From Candidatus Symbiopectobacterium endolongispinus (GTDB lineage Bacteria > Pseudomonadota > Gammaproteobacteria > Enterobacterales > Enterobacteriaceae), in assembly GCF_018777385.1 (NCBI RefSeq), contig NZ_JAFJYB010000001.1, positions 62,001 through 126,000 on the forward strand: a DNA stretch of 64,000 nt, in the 5' to 3' direction. Positions within the stretch are counted from its first letter, which is position 1, and each line of letters opens with the position of its first letter. The notes beneath the pieces are model-generated. The model was not told where the DNA came from, ran no database searches, and worked only from the letters and a program-made list of their open reading frames with translations. The position numbers were made by a program, and so were the translations under genes. This document shows, in pieces, positions 51,688-63,968 of this stretch.

Positions 51688-51937
51688 ATGAATTATGCCT
51701 ATTCGTTTTTTTCCCTTATCTCACTCATTCCTTTTGTATTTTTGGGTGAGAAAGCTCACCGATTCCTTTTACCTCATGACGGTGTTTTGCGGCATATTGG
51801 TTCGCTGTTTATACATCTTATTTCATATCATCGTATTGAGAACCCATCAGATTCCTGTTCTGGGAATTGCGATAGCGGAAGATAATGACTTTATGTATTA
51901 CGCCCCGCTGGGGGGGCTGTTTTGTGTGCGGTGGTGA
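51688..51937 (+). pseudogene. Possible small membrane protein, frameshifted
   Basis: I do not recognise this gene. From ATG 51688 one frame reads MNYAYSFFSLISLIPFVFLG, a plausible membrane helix. From about 51750 another frame reads SFYLMTVFCGILVRCLYILF and continues AEDNDFMYYAPLGGLFCV. Joined by a single frameshift they would give a hydrophobic protein of 80-90 residues. Composition is AT-rich and unlike metH. It may equally be chance ORFs in an intergenic region. Confidence 0.22.
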
Positions 51938-51979
51938 GCATGTGCACGCACGGCAAAGACAGAAAGTCACGTTACAGAA

Positions 51980-51998
51980 TTTAATGAGAATTGTTATC
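51980..51998. promoter_or_regulatory. Fur-box-like site upstream of the AraC-type gene
   Basis: TTTAATGAGAATTGTTATC matches the Fur consensus GATAATGATAATCATTATC at 14 of 19 positions. About 100 bp upstream of the regulator start. Confidence 0.5.
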
Positions 51999-52100
51999 AT
52001 CTTTGTTGAAGCGGTTTTCTGCAAGTGTTAAGGTAAAGCCTGTGGTATTCCCCCTCGACCATTTCCCCAGCCGCGCTGGCCTGACGGTGGACCTCTGACG

Positions 52101-53090
52101 ATGATGAACGCCTACTCTCCCTCGCTGCCTGAACGCCAGTTTTCCGTTGATGACTTCTTTGCCTTTGGCGAACGCTACGGGATCGACTACCGCTTCCCTG
52201 AACTGGTCTCCAGCCGCGATCGGCGCAAAGCGCAGCGCGTGGTAGTACAAGGCCATGTGGAAGAGATGGTTCTCTCGTCCGGTATCAGCCTGACCAGTTC
52301 CGATGTGCGCGTGATGCAACCCTATGAGTCCACTTCGCTGCAAGGTTCACCGCTCTACACGCTGGTGGTGCTGGGCGGTTGTATCAACCTGCGGGTGAAC
52401 CAGCGGGAATTTGTGGTGCGTGCGGGTATGGCCTTCAGTACCCGACTTGGTGAGCAGGAGGTGATGCATGTGCGTCACGCGGTCGATCATCCGTTGCGCA
52501 CCTTGACGTTGGGTATTCATCCCGGCCAGTTGCAACTCCCCCCGCTGCTCGCTGCGTTACTGCATCAGTGGGAATGCTGAGAGAACGCGGCCTTTGTATG
52601 GCCAGTGCCCGATTACCTGCTGGCGGGCTTGCAGCAAGCGTTATCCCCTTCGAGTGAAAGCCTGGCGCGCCAGTTGATGCTGGAAGGCGCGATGCTGCAA
52701 CTGCTAGGTCATGGCCTGACGCTTGATCCCGTAGGTCAGCAAGGGCGTATAACCGCGCCACTCAGTGAGCGGCGGCGGTTGGATGCGTTGCGCGATCAGT
52801 TACAACTGCATCCGGAAAAACCCTACACCCTGACGGCGTTAGCACAACAGGCCGCTATGAGTCCGACCAGCCTGCGCAATAAATTCCGGCACGCCTACGG
52901 GATTTCGGTATTTGATTTCCTGCGCAACAGTAGATTGGCGCTGGCCTACCGTTTGCTGGAACAGGGCCACCCGGTCCAGCAGGCTGCCTGGATGTCTGGA
53001 TATCAACATGCCACTAATCTGGCTACCGCCTTTCGGCGCCACTACGGCATCGCTCCCAGCGATGTCCCTTTCTTCCAGCGGCGTACATAG
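52101..53090 (+). pseudogene. AraC-family regulator (FoxR/PchR-like context), premature stop
   Basis: AraC/XylS transcription factor, about 329 codons. The N-terminal half is a cupin-like effector domain. The C-terminal ~100 residues contain both helix-turn-helices (LTALAQQAAMSPTSLRNKF and VQQAAWMSGYQHATNLATAF). One lesion: TGA at 52578-52580 after HQWEC, in the linker region; frame unchanged before and after. It sits 151 bp upstream of a siderophore receptor gene in the same direction, with a Fur-box-like site ahead, so I infer it activated that receptor in response to its siderophore. Confidence 0.85.
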
Positions 53091-53194
53091 CGCTTAAGTC
53101 TGGTTTATTCTACTCGTGGTTCCCTGTCACGCGCACCTTTGTCATTGCGCATACGTAACCCGTCAGCGCGCATAGCTTGCTCTCGCATGAAAAC

Positions 53195-53213
53195 GGTAAT
53201 AATTCGCATTTAC
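53195..53213. promoter_or_regulatory. Weak Fur-box-like site before the receptor gene
   Basis: GGTAATAATTCGCATTTAC matches the 19-bp Fur consensus at 12 positions. It lies 29 bp before the receptor start, a sensible operator position, but the match alone is weak. Confidence 0.35.
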
Positions 53214-53241
53214 AAGTTCAGGTGAGGCGGAGAAGGGCCTG

Positions 53242-55377
53242 TTGAGAAAAACACAGTTGGCGCTGATGGTCGGCTATCTGGCAAGCGGGTTTGCCGGAAG
53301 CGTTCTCGCGCAAGATAACGGTAATTCAGCAACGGACAATTCGACAACGAACAGTGCGGCAACGAACAAACCGGATACGCTGATTGTCACCTCTCAGGTG
53401 CAGAGCGGGGCCGCCAAGCTGGCAACGCCCGATATTGAAACGCCGCAGTCTGTTTCCATTGTTACGCGCGAACAGATGCTACAGCAGGGCGCAACCAATG
53501 TGCGTCAGGCGTTGGGCTATACGCCGGGTGTGTACAACAATCAGGTGGGTGGCACCAACCGCTTTTATTACATCGTGATGCGTGGTTTTTCCGACGGCAG
53601 TCTGGATAACGTGTTCCTCGATGGGTTGAAAATTATGGGGGATACCAATTCGCACAGCTCGCTGGTGGTGGACCCTTGGTTCCTTGAAAGTATAGAAGTG
53701 GTGCGCGGCCCGGCCTCGGTACTGTATGGGCGCGCTTCTCCGGGAGGTATCGTGGCACTGAGTTCTCGCCGCCCGGCCTTTGAGCAAAGCGGACAAATCA
53801 AACTGTTCGCAGAGAATAATGCACAGCGAGGAGCCGCCTTTGATCTGACCGGCCCGCTGGATGATGACGACCGTGTGGCATTTCGCCTCGGCGGGATCGT
53901 GCGCAAAGCTGATACGCAGTTCACCACCAAAGAAGAGCGCTACGCCTTGATGCCCAGTTTGACCTGGCGCATCAGCGATAAAACCCGTCTGGATCTGATG
54001 GCGTATCTGCATCGCGATCCGGAAGGGGGCAGCCACTCTGGTGTTCCGTATGAAGGTTCGGTGGTACCGCACAATGGCCGCTATATCTCAAACGGCTTCT
54101 ACGATGGCGAGAAGAACGTCGAGAAATACGATCGTCGCCAGAATATGGTCGGTTACAACATTGAGCACAATTTTGACAGCGGTTGGTAGGTGCGTCAGAA
54201 AGTGCGTTATTTGCAAAGCCGGGTGCATCTGGATCAGGTCTATGGTTACGGTTGGTCGGGGAATAGTGATGAGCTGATCCGCTACTATCAAGGGGCGCGT
54301 GAAAAACTCAAAGCGTGGGCGCTGGATAACCAACTGGATGGCAGCATTGACACCGGCGTACTGAATCACCGTGTGTTGGTGGGGATGGATTATCAGCAGC
54401 GTCAAAATGACGTCAACTGGCCTACAGGGCTTTTCCCTAACCTCAATGCTTTCAACCCGGTGTACGGTGCGGGTGCGCTCGACTGGTATACTCCTACCCG
54501 TGAAAGGCACAAGCTGCAACAAACCGGCTTCTACGCGCAGGATCAGATTTCCCTCGAGCGCTGGCGTCTGACGCTGGGTGGCCGTTATGACACGGTTAAA
54601 ATCTCAAGCACCAACCAAACTACCGAGGCGCGTAGCGAACTGGATCAAGGCCATTTCAGCGAACGTGCGGCGCTGCTTTACCTGTTTGATAGCGGCGTTG
54701 CACCTTACGTCAGCTACTCCACGGCGTTTACGCCCACCAACTTTACCGATGCCAGCGGTGACCTGCTCAAACCGATGGAAGGCAAACAGTGGGAAACCGG
54801 GTTGAAATATCAACCCGTTGGCACGCAGGATCAATACAGTGTCTCTCTGTATCGCATCAACCAGACCAACGTGGCGACGAAAACCCAGCCGAGCGATCCC
54901 TACCGGGCCATTGGTGAGATTGAATCGGAAGGGGTAGAACTGGAAGCGTTAACCCATATTACTGATAACCTCAGTATTCAGGCGGCTTACAGCTATAACG
55001 ACATTCGCTACAAGAAGAGCGGTATCGCCAGCGAGCAAGGTCAGCGCTCCGTGTATGCGCCGCACAACCAGCTCAGTGCTTGGGTGAGCTACTACGTTAC
55101 GAGCGGCATATTGGATGGCTTAACGCTGGGGAGCGGTGTGCACTATGTGAACGGCGTGGTGAGCGATCGCGCTAACACTCATACGTTACCGTCTTATACG
55201 CTGGTGGATATGGCGGTGGGCTATGACCTCTCCAAGGTTGGCTTAAATGGGCTGAGCGCGCAGTTGAACGTCAATAACCTGACGGACAAACGCTATGTCG
55301 GTGCCTGTAATTCACTGGATTACTGCTACTTTGGCGCAGAGTGCAGCGTAGTCGGCAGCCTGTCTTACGCTTTCTGA
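53242..55377 (+). pseudogene. TonB-dependent hydroxamate-siderophore receptor (FoxA/FhuA type), premature stop
   Basis: Outer-membrane siderophore receptor. TTG start (RKTQLALMVGYLASG) behind GGAGAAGGG; signal peptide to about residue 24 (SVLAQ). The TonB box is near DTLIVTSQ. The plug domain has ETPQSVSIVTREQM and VVRGPASVLYGRASPGG. The beta barrel ends LSYAF with the usual C-terminal Phe, and the late Cys pair CNSLDYCYFGAE is typical of the FhuA/FoxA group. TAG at 54187-54189 (DSGW-stop-VRQKV) is the only lesion and removes most of the barrel. Terminator directly downstream. Confidence 0.9.
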
Positions 55378-55385
55378 TCGCTTTC

Positions 55386-55409
55386 CTCCCCCGACGTCTG
55401 TCGGGGGAG
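55386..55409 (+). terminator. Terminator after the siderophore receptor gene
   Basis: CTCCCCCGAC pairs with GTCGGGGGAG around a GTCT loop, then TTTC. Eight bases past the stop codon. Confidence 0.75.
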
Positions 55410-55511
55410 TTTCTAATTCCGTGCTTTCTCAAGACGATAACGCTTATTCGTCAAACCGTTGTGGTATTTTACTCCGCTTTTTCAAAGTGACTGAAAATAA
55501 AACGGAATTCC

Positions 55512-56066
55512 ATGAACGTAACCTCAATTAACGATACGCCCCATTATTATCGGCAGACGGAAAACTGCATCGATGTTGAAATTGGCAATGTGAGATGTGC
55601 CACGGATAGAACGTCCGTGTTACACACTCACAAACTGACCCATTGTTGCGCGCTGGCCGTGCTGTAGAAATGGAATGGAAGGTGGTATCAACAGCGCACA
55701 CTGCTGCACATCACCGGTGGAAATTTGTTTTGTGGGATAACGTCAGAGAGCGATCGTCAACCTGATCTCGTCAGCCGATGGTTACCGAAACTCAAGTCAG
55801 AGCTGGTTGATGGCGGGAAGGTTATTTTTGTCGGAGGCATAGATTGCGCCTCGGACATTTCGCTTAACATCAGCATTCACCAAACAGATGCCGAGGGGCA
55901 CAAACCGCTACAAGAACTGCTCACCCCGCCGGGAACCGAAATTATGATGGCGGGGGCACTGGGCTTAACCATTCATTCCAGTGGCGAGGTGGTATTCGAT
56001 ATAGCGGGTAGTCGGGGAGAACTAAGCCAACAGGAATGTGGCTCAATATTACACGGTGATATATAG
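55512..56066 (+). pseudogene. Unrecognised protein gene, premature stop
   Basis: I do not recognise the family. The frame opens MNVTSINDTPHYYRQTE at 55512 and runs 184 codons, broken by TAG at 55665-55667 (CCALAVL-stop-KWNGRWYQ). The same frame then continues without another stop. The part after the stop is mixed alpha/beta with GGKVIFVGGIDCASDIS, and ends EVVFDIAGSRGELSQQE; no signal peptide or membrane segment is seen. It contains several Cys/His (LHTHKLTHCC) before the stop. It stands alone between a terminator and a convergent transporter gene. Length and continuity of the frame argue that it was a real gene. Confidence 0.6.
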
Positions 56067-56118
56067 CTCTGTTCTGGGGATGTCCCCTGCCACACGATGT
56101 ATCAGGGAGGCAATGCAA

Positions 56119-57572
56119 CTAATAAAGCCCGACGACTTTCCACCACAGTAATCCCGCGGTCATAAATACCGCCTGATTCACCAGACTGATAATGAATCCG
56201 GAGCGCCACCACACGGCGGTGGGCACATAACCTGCGCCGAAAGTATCGGGCCGCGAGCATGGGTATACTGCGTCAGTGAACAGTACAGGCTGCTGGTGAA
56301 TGCCAGCATTAGCGCCATCGGTACGGGGGGAATACCGAGATTAATTCCCACGCTGAGAAATACGGCATAGAGTGCGGCAATCTGCGCATTGCCGCTGGCA
56401 AAGAAATAGTGGGTATAAAAGTAGGCGGCGTTCAGCAGCAGTAATACCAGAACCCAACTGGTTCCGGCCATCAAATGACCGACGCTGCCGCCAATCAGAT
56501 CGCCAAACCGGGTAGTGAAGCCCAGATTTTTAAGCTGATTGGCCATCATCAGCAGTGCGGCAAACCAGATTAACGTATCCCAGGCCCCTTTTTCGCTTTT
56601 GATGTCCTCCCAGCGCAGCACGCCGCTCAATAGCAGAAAGGAGAGGCCCACAAAGGACGCTGTCGTCGCGTCTACGCCCAGCGAGTCACCAAAAATCCAC
56701 AGTACCAACAGCAGCAGTACGGTAAAGGCCATCAGCCATTCACCACGTGCCATCGGTCCCATTTTTTCCAGTTCACCGATCGCCAGTTTAGGTGCATCAG
56801 GCGTGTGGCGGATTTCCGGTTTGGTCAGCCACAGCACCAGCGGTGGAACAATCATCAGGGAGATCAGGCACGGCACCACGGCGGCCAGAAACCAACTGCC
56901 CCAGGTGATGTGCACGCCGGCATTGGCAGCCAGTTTTACTGCCAGCAGGTTGCCAGTGTAGGCGGTCATAAACAGAGCGGCGGTAATATCGTTGACGTTG
57001 CCGATGCAGACTACCAGAAACGTCCCTATCTTACTGCGCGAGGCATCTTCCGGCTTAGAGTCGAAACTGCGCGCCAGTGAGTCAGCAATTGGGTAGATCA
57101 CACCGCCGCAGCGTGCCGTATTGCTTGGCATGGCGGGTGACAACACCAGATCGGCGAAGGCCAAGCCGTAGGCCAGCTCCAGCGTCCTCTTTCCCAGCAG
57201 ACGGATCATATGTAATGCGATGCGTCGGCCTAGTCCGGTTTTGATAAAGCCGCGTGCGATCATAAATGCCACGACGATCAGCCAAATCAGGGAGCTGTTC
57301 AGATCGCTTAACGCGGTTTGAATAGCGCCGCTGGCGCTGGTATCGCCTGCGGCGGCCGTCAGCGCAAACAGCGTCATGCTGATGATGCCGATGGCACCAA
57401 TGGGAAGCACGTTAGCCACGATAGAGATGATGGTGGCGACAAAAATCACTGCTGAATGCCAGGCGGGAGCGCTGAGGCCGGTTGGTGGGGACTGGTGCCA
57501 GAAAAAGGCGGCGATAAGCAGAATAATCGCCAAAGCAAGCCAATTCAGGCCATACGGCGTTTTGGTCTTCAT
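56119..57572 (-). pseudogene. DASS-family dicarboxylate/anion transporter, C-terminal frameshift
   Basis: Divalent anion:sodium symporter family (CitT/TtdT-like), with about 12 membrane segments and the family segments ADLVLSPAMPSNTARCGG and SLTQYTHARGPI. It starts MKTKTPYGLNWLAL at 57572. A T is missing from a run (complement of 56240-56242) after THARGPIL, so the product ends in unrelated CPPPCGGAPDSLSVW. The correct frame would read FGAGYVPTAVWWRSGFIISL to TAG at 56119, 484 residues. The last membrane helix is lost. Substrate (tartrate, citrate, succinate) cannot be told from sequence alone. Confidence 0.85.
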
Positions 57573-57917
57573 CCGTTTTCCTTACAACTTGATAGGTGTC
57601 TGAAGGAGGAGCTGCAATCAGTGTAATCCCTAAGGGTTACAGGGTTATCAGCGATCATAGTCGCACTGCTATAAAACGCGGGATGAAAATGACACGCTTA
57701 TTGATTTGAATCGGTTTTTATAAATATTGTTAGTTAAATAATTATGTGAAGTGCGTCACATTTTAAGTGTGACAAAATATGACAAAGGCAGATGCCGTGT
57801 GGGGCGAGTAAAAAAAGCGCGAAATGCCTGAATAGGGTATCGTTAACCAGCGTGCAAATGATTTTTTCTATTTATTTAACATACCCACCCACGCGCTTTC
57901 GCGCGCGGGTAGACAGG
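57573..57917. other. Gap between panS end and DASS transporter start
   Basis: 345 bp, no gene. AT-rich, presumably the transporter promoter. It contains a dyad GTCACA-TTTTAAG-TGTGAC at 57755-57773 that could bind a CRP/FNR-type or other dimeric regulator; spacing does not fit CRP (7 rather than 6 between differently oriented half sites). Confidence 0.4.
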
Positions 57918-58829
57918 TTACCGCTTCTCTTTTTCCAACGATTTTCCTGACCAGTAGCCTGCCAGCAGGGAGCCGGAAAGGTTGTGCCACACGGAGAACA
58001 GCGCGCCGGGCAGAGAGAAGTACATCTTGCCCAGCGTGGCGGCAAGGCCGGAGTTCTGCATGCCGACTTCGATAGCCAATGTGCGGCAGGTGGACTCGTC
58101 AAAGCCGAACAGTCGGCCGCCCCAATAGCCACCCAGTAGGCCGATACCGTTGTGCAGGATGACGGCAATAATCACCATAAAATCGACGGATGCGATATGG
58201 CTCTGGCTGCCTGCGACCACGGCGCTGATAATTGCCAGAATAAACACCATCGAAAGCATTGGCAGATAGGGCTCAATGCGTTTTACCACGCCGCTGAACA
58301 GGTGGTGGACAATCAAACCTGCGCAGATCGGTATCACCACGATCTTCAGGATGCTGAGCAACATGCCCATCACGTCCACGCTGATGGCGGCATCAACATA
58401 CAGCCGGGTCAGCAGCGGCGTGGCAAACACGCCAACCAGCGTCGAGATGGACGAAATGGTGACTGACAGGGCGACATCGCCTTTAGACAGGTAGATCATC
58501 ACGTTTGACGCCGTGCCGCTGGCAACGCTGCCCACCAGCACCATGCCTGCCGAGAGGTCAGGCGGCATGTTAAACGCGCGCGCCAACACCCAGGCGGCGA
58601 GTGGCATCACCAGATAGTGCAGGAATATCCCGGCGGCAACCGGGGCCGGGCGCGTGAGCACCCGCTTAAAATCCCCGATATGCAAGGTCACGCCCATGGC
58701 GAACATGATGAGCATCAACAGCGTGCTGATATGAGGGCTGATGCCGGTAAAGGTGTCTGGTGAAGCATAGGCGGCAACAGAGAGCAAAACGGCCCATAAC
58801 GGAAACAGCCGAGTCAACATGGCGAGCAT
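57918..58829 (-). CDS. panS: BASS-family transporter, PanS-like (ketopantoate transport)
   Basis: 303-residue membrane protein of the bile acid:sodium symporter fold, about nine to ten helices. The family features are [30 protein letters not shown] and the crossover-helix motif [14 protein letters not shown]. Closest to Salmonella PanS, which moves ketopantoate, a pantothenate precursor. The specific substrate is inferred. Intact while the transporter gene upstream is broken, so it may matter to the host-restricted cell. Upstream of it lies lysC, separated by a terminator. Confidence 0.75.
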   Translation of the reverse strand: MLAMLTRLFPLWAVLLSVAAYASPDTFTGISPHISTLLMLIMFAMGVTLHIGDFKRVLTRPAPVAAGIFLHYLVMPLAAWVLARAFNMPPDLSAGMVLVGSVASGTASNVMIYLSKGDVALSVTISSISTLVGVFATPLLTRLYVDAAISVDVMGMLLSILKIVVIPICAGLIVHHLFSGVVKRIEPYLPMLSMVFILAIISAVVAGSQSHIASVDFMVIIAVILHNGIGLLGGYWGGRLFGFDESTCRTLAIEVGMQNSGLAATLGKMYFSLPGALFSVWHNLSGSLLAGYWSGKSLEKEKR

Positions 58830-58863
58830 AAAATATCTATCCTTATCACTATGAGGGTCCAGA

Positions 58864-58895
58864 TAAAAAAACCGACCCAGGGGCCGGTTTTTTTG
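58864..58895. terminator. Terminator between lysC and panS
   Basis: AAAAAAACCGACC / GGCCGGTTTTTTT around CAGG, one mismatch in the stem. A/T tails on both sides; it most likely ends the lysC transcript on the minus strand. Confidence 0.75.
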
Positions 58896-58912
58896 GGTGC
58901 AATGGCAGGGCG

Positions 58913-60270
58913 TTATTCAAACAAGCTGTGGTGTAGCGTCTGCACCACACGCTCTGCGTCGTTGCCTGGCACCAGGAAACACAGGTTATGGCTGCTGGCA
59001 CCGTAGCAAATCAGGCGAATGTTAAACGGCTCCAGCACACCAAACACCTCTTTGCCGAAGCCGCACGCCTGAGAAAGCTGATTGCCGATCAGCGCGACCA
59101 GCGACAGGTTCTCTTCCACCTCGACGCGACACAGGGAAGAGAGCTCGGTCAGCATGGCGCTGGAGAGCAGGCCGTCACCCGCAGAAGTGGGGCCAGTGGT
59201 GTCCAACGTCAGAGCAACGTTCACTTCCGAAGTGGTTATCAGATCCACCGAAATATTGTGGCGCGCCAGGATGCTGAACACTTCTGCCAGAAAGCCGCGT
59301 GCGTGCAGCATATTCAGGCTATGCAAGGTGAGCAGCGTTTGTTTACGGCGCAATGCCAGCGCGCGGAATAGAGGCGGGTTTTCTGTCTTGTTGCACACCA
59401 GCGTGCCGCCAGCATAGGGATCCTTGCTGGAGCCAAGGAACACCGGAATATCGCTGCGTACGGCAGGCAACAGGGTAGCAGGGTGCAACACCTTGGCACC
59501 AAATGTCGCCATTTCCGCCGCTTCTTAAAAGGTGATCTGGTCGATACGGTGCGCCGTGGGCACCACGCGAGGATCGGTGGTGTAGATCCCGGGGACATCG
59601 GTCCAGATATCGATGCGGTCGACGTTCAACGCTTCACCCAGCAGAGCGGCGGTATAATCGCTGCCGCCGCGGCCCGGCGCCGTGGTGCGGCCTTTGGCTT
59701 CACTGCCGATAAACCCTTGAGTAATGATCAGGCTTTCTGCCAGACGTGGCTGCAACTGGCTGCGCGTCAATGCGCCCAGTGTGTCGCAATCCGGCTCTGC
59801 GCGGCCAAAGCGATCGTTGGTACGCATGATTTTGCGCACATCGAACCTCTCGGCGCTGATGTGGCGTTCGCGCAGGATCTCAACGAACAGCAGCGTTGAC
59901 ATCAATTCGCCGTGGCTGACCAACTCATCGATCAAGGCGTTAGAGGTGGCGAGCGCAGCGGCTTCAGACAGGCGCGCCACGTTTTCCAGCATGCGATCGA
60001 TCTCTTCACGGATCACCTGCGGATGGCTCAGACGATCGACGATGGCATATTGGATATGACGAATTTTTTCCAAATGGACATCGCGCTGTTATTGCGCCAC
60101 ACCTTCCGCTAAGGCAACCAGCAGGTTAGTGATGCCGGCAGGGGCGGAAAGCACGACAACTCGCACCGCAGGATCGGCCAGCAAATATCCGCACTGCGGT
60201 TCATCGCGTCGAAATCAGCCACGCTGGTGCCGCCAAATTTAGCGATTCTCAGAGAAGTAGTTGTAGACAT
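58913..60270 (-). pseudogene. lysC: Lysine-sensitive aspartokinase III, broken
   Basis: Phosphorylates aspartate, first step to lysine, threonine and methionine. ATG at 60270; the kinase motif AKFGGTSVADF is intact at residues 9-19. One T is missing near 60189, shifting the frame after NRSADI. In the correct frame TAA at 60089-60091 precedes QRDVHLEKIRHIQ, and TAA at 59525-59527 interrupts ITF-stop-EAAEMATFG. The C-terminal ACT domains are otherwise clean (TTSEVNVALTLDTTG). About 452 codons when repaired. Other aspartokinases (ThrA, MetL), if present, could cover the step. Confidence 0.93.
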
Positions 60271-60394
60271 AAATAAAAAACACCTCGTGTCAGGGGCGCT
60301 GTGGCGATAGTTGTCGCACATCAGCTGTCCATAAAATCAGCCTTGACACAAGGAAAGAGCGGTAAGCAGGGAGCAGGCGTAGATAAGTAAGCGT

Positions 60395-60575
60395 CACTAC
60401 GGTACACCCAGAAGCGCTCCACCTTGCTGAACGTGCAGTTTGCATTGATAGCCTGCACGTTGCTGGTGACAACCCAGAGGATTCAGCCCCTGTAGTCGAT
60501 GATGGCATTCCCGTATTGCCCATCATCTCGGCACCGCTCCCCCTGGTTTATCGTCACTGGATTTACGGATCCTCG
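60395..60575 (-). ncRNA. Lysine riboswitch (L box) in the lysC leader
   Basis: On the minus strand the leader matches the E. coli lysC L box in order: GGGGGAGCGGTGCCGAGATG, CATCATCGACTACAGGGGCTG, AATCCTCTGGGTTGTCACCAG, then CAAGGTGGAGCGCTTCTGGG. These are the conserved core strands of the five-way junction. Downstream, GTGTCAAGG and CCCCTGACACGAGGTG near the start codon can pair and sequester the ribosome site, as in E. coli. Ends are approximate. The riboswitch looks intact although lysC carries three lesions. Confidence 0.85.
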
Positions 60576-62442
<1,867 letters not shown>

Positions 62443-62457
62443 TTCGTGGACGCCGAT

Positions 62458-62477
62458 AGGGGGATATCCCCCCTTTT
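62458..62477 (+). terminator. pgi terminator
   Basis: GGGGGATATCCCCCC self-complementary hairpin followed by TTTT, 16 bp after pgi. Confidence 0.7.
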
Positions 62478-62498
62478 GTCATCAACATGGAGGGACGT

Positions 62499-62840
62499 AT
62501 GCAGAAACGTGCTTTATTGGGCATCGCCGTGGCGGTTTTACTGGCAGGATGCAGCACCAGCAAGGAATTGAGTTCAGTCGGGCAGTCGGTCAAGTTTACT
62601 GATAAGCAACCCGGCAGCGAATGCCGTCTGGTGGGGCAGGTGACAGGCTCGCAGTCCACTTGGTTAACGGGTCATGATGAGGGTAACGCTCAGCGCGGCG
62701 CGGCCAACGATCTGCGTAACAAGGCGGCGGCGCTCGGCGGTAACGTCATCTATGGCGCCACCAGTTCCAGCGAAAGCTTCTGGTCGAGCTTTGCACCGCT
62801 TGATAGCAAGCTGGTCGGGCAGGTTTATCACTGCCCCTAA
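62499..62840 (+). CDS. yjeI: YjeI-type lipoprotein (DUF4156)
   Basis: Small predicted outer-membrane or periplasmic lipoprotein of unknown function. Start MQKRALLGI at 62499 with AGGGA upstream (an ATG 12 bases earlier lacks a ribosome site). Signal peptide with lipobox LLAGC; Cys at residue 18 becomes the lipid-modified N terminus. The DUF4156 segment RGAANDLRNKAAALGGNVIYG is intact; 113 residues. Same place as in E. coli, near efp and epmB. Confidence 0.9.
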   Translation: MQKRALLGIAVAVLLAGCSTSKELSSVGQSVKFTDKQPGSECRLVGQVTGSQSTWLTGHDEGNAQRGAANDLRNKAAALGGNVIYGATSSSESFWSSFAPLDSKLVGQVYHCP

Positions 62841-62849
62841 GCGACAGGC

Positions 62850-62887
62850 CTTCACAGGCGGATGCTCGCTGAGCCGCCGTCTGTGAA
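62850..62887. terminator. Convergent hairpin between yjeI and epmB
   Basis: CTTCACAGGCGG and CCGCCGTCTGTGAAG pair across a short loop. Serves two convergent genes; T runs on either side are weak. Confidence 0.55.
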
Positions 62888-62896
62888 GAATTTCTG

Positions 62897-63928
62897 TTAG
62901 TTGGGCTTCAGCAACTGCAAATCCAGTAGCGTTTTGCTCGCTTCCCCGCCAATCTCGCGCGTCAAACGCGGTACCAGATAGCCGGAGACCTGCGACAGCA
63001 GTTTTTTCATGATGTCGCGTGCTTCTTCATCGCTCACCAAAAAATGCGCTGCGCCTTGTACTTTGTCCAGCACGTGCAGGTAGTAAGGCAGTACGCCTGC
63101 GTTAAACAGCGCGTTGCTCAGCGCCGCAAGCGTCGAGGCGTTATCATTCACGCCGCGCAGCAATATGCTTTGATTCAGCAGCGTAACGCCAGCCTGACGC
63201 AAACGTGCCATACTTTCACTCAGTTCGCTGTCTATTTCGTTGGCATGGTTGATGTGTGTCACCAGCAGCACGCGAAGGCGCGTTTGCGATAAGCGTTGAC
63301 ACAACGCCTCGGTAATTCGCGCCGGGATCACCACCGGCAACCGGCTGTGAATACGTAGGCGTTGCACGTGGGGAATGGTTTCCAGTTCGGTGATAAGCCA
63401 GTCCAACTCATGGTCTTTCGCCATCAGCGGATCTCCCCCGGAGAAAATAATTTCATCCAGTTCAGGATGCTGGCGAATATAGTCCAGCGCCTGACGCCAG
63501 TTGCTCTTGTTGCCCTGATTGTCCTGATAGGGAAAGTGGCGACGGAAGCAATAGCGGCAGTTGACCGCGCAGCCGCCTTTGACCAGCAACAAGGCGCGGT
63601 TGTGGTATTTATGGAGTAATCCAGGCACCACGCTGTGCTGTTCATCAAGCGGATCGACGCTGAACCCGGGGGTTACCTCGAATTCGTCCTGCGCAGTCAG
63701 TACTTGCAGCAATAGCGGATCGATATGGTCCCCTTTGCGCATCCGCGCGGCAAAGGACCAAGGTACGCTCAAGGGAAATAGCGTGCGCGCTTGTGCCCCT
63801 TTACGTAGCTCAGGGTGGTCATCCAGCGCCAAAAAGTGCAAAAGTTGGAGAGGGTCGGTAATGACATCCGCAAGTTGATGCAACCAATCTTCTCTGGGAT
63901 GGGGTTTTAGGGTTACAATGTGTGCCAT
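62897..63928 (-). CDS. epmB: EF-P-(R)-beta-lysine aminomutase (lysine 2,3-aminomutase family)
   Basis: Radical SAM, PLP-dependent enzyme making (R)-beta-lysine, which EpmA attaches to EF-P. I choose MAHIVTLKPHPRED (63928), 343 residues against 342 in E. coli. The cluster motif CAVNCRYC is at about residues 120-127, preceded by GGCAVN; the PLP region YYLHVLDKVQGAAHF is near the C terminus. Divergent from efp, its substrate, with 40 bp between start codons. Intact. Confidence 0.95.
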   Translation of the reverse strand: MAHIVTLKPHPREDWLHQLADVITDPLQLLHFLALDDHPELRKGAQARTLFPLSVPWSFAARMRKGDHIDPLLLQVLTAQDEFEVTPGFSVDPLDEQHSVVPGLLHKYHNRALLLVKGGCAVNCRYCFRRHFPYQDNQGNKSNWRQALDYIRQHPELDEIIFSGGDPLMAKDHELDWLITELETIPHVQRLRIHSRLPVVIPARITEALCQRLSQTRLRVLLVTHINHANEIDSELSESMARLRQAGVTLLNQSILLRGVNDNASTLAALSNALFNAGVLPYYLHVLDKVQGAAHFLVSDEEARDIMKKLLSQVSGYLVPRLTREIGGEASKTLLDLQLLKPN

Positions 63929-63968
63929 TTTTTGGCTGAGTACCAGTATCAAATAGTAGAGGGCCTTT

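Larger units (their letters stand above)
51559..52100. other. Gap between metH and the AraC-type gene
   Basis: 542 bp of mostly AT-rich sequence. It holds a possible small membrane-protein relict (51688-51937, listed separately) and the Fur-box-like site at 51980-51998. GCAAGCAAG...CTTGC near 51635 can form a short hairpin after metH. Nothing else supportable. Confidence 0.5.
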
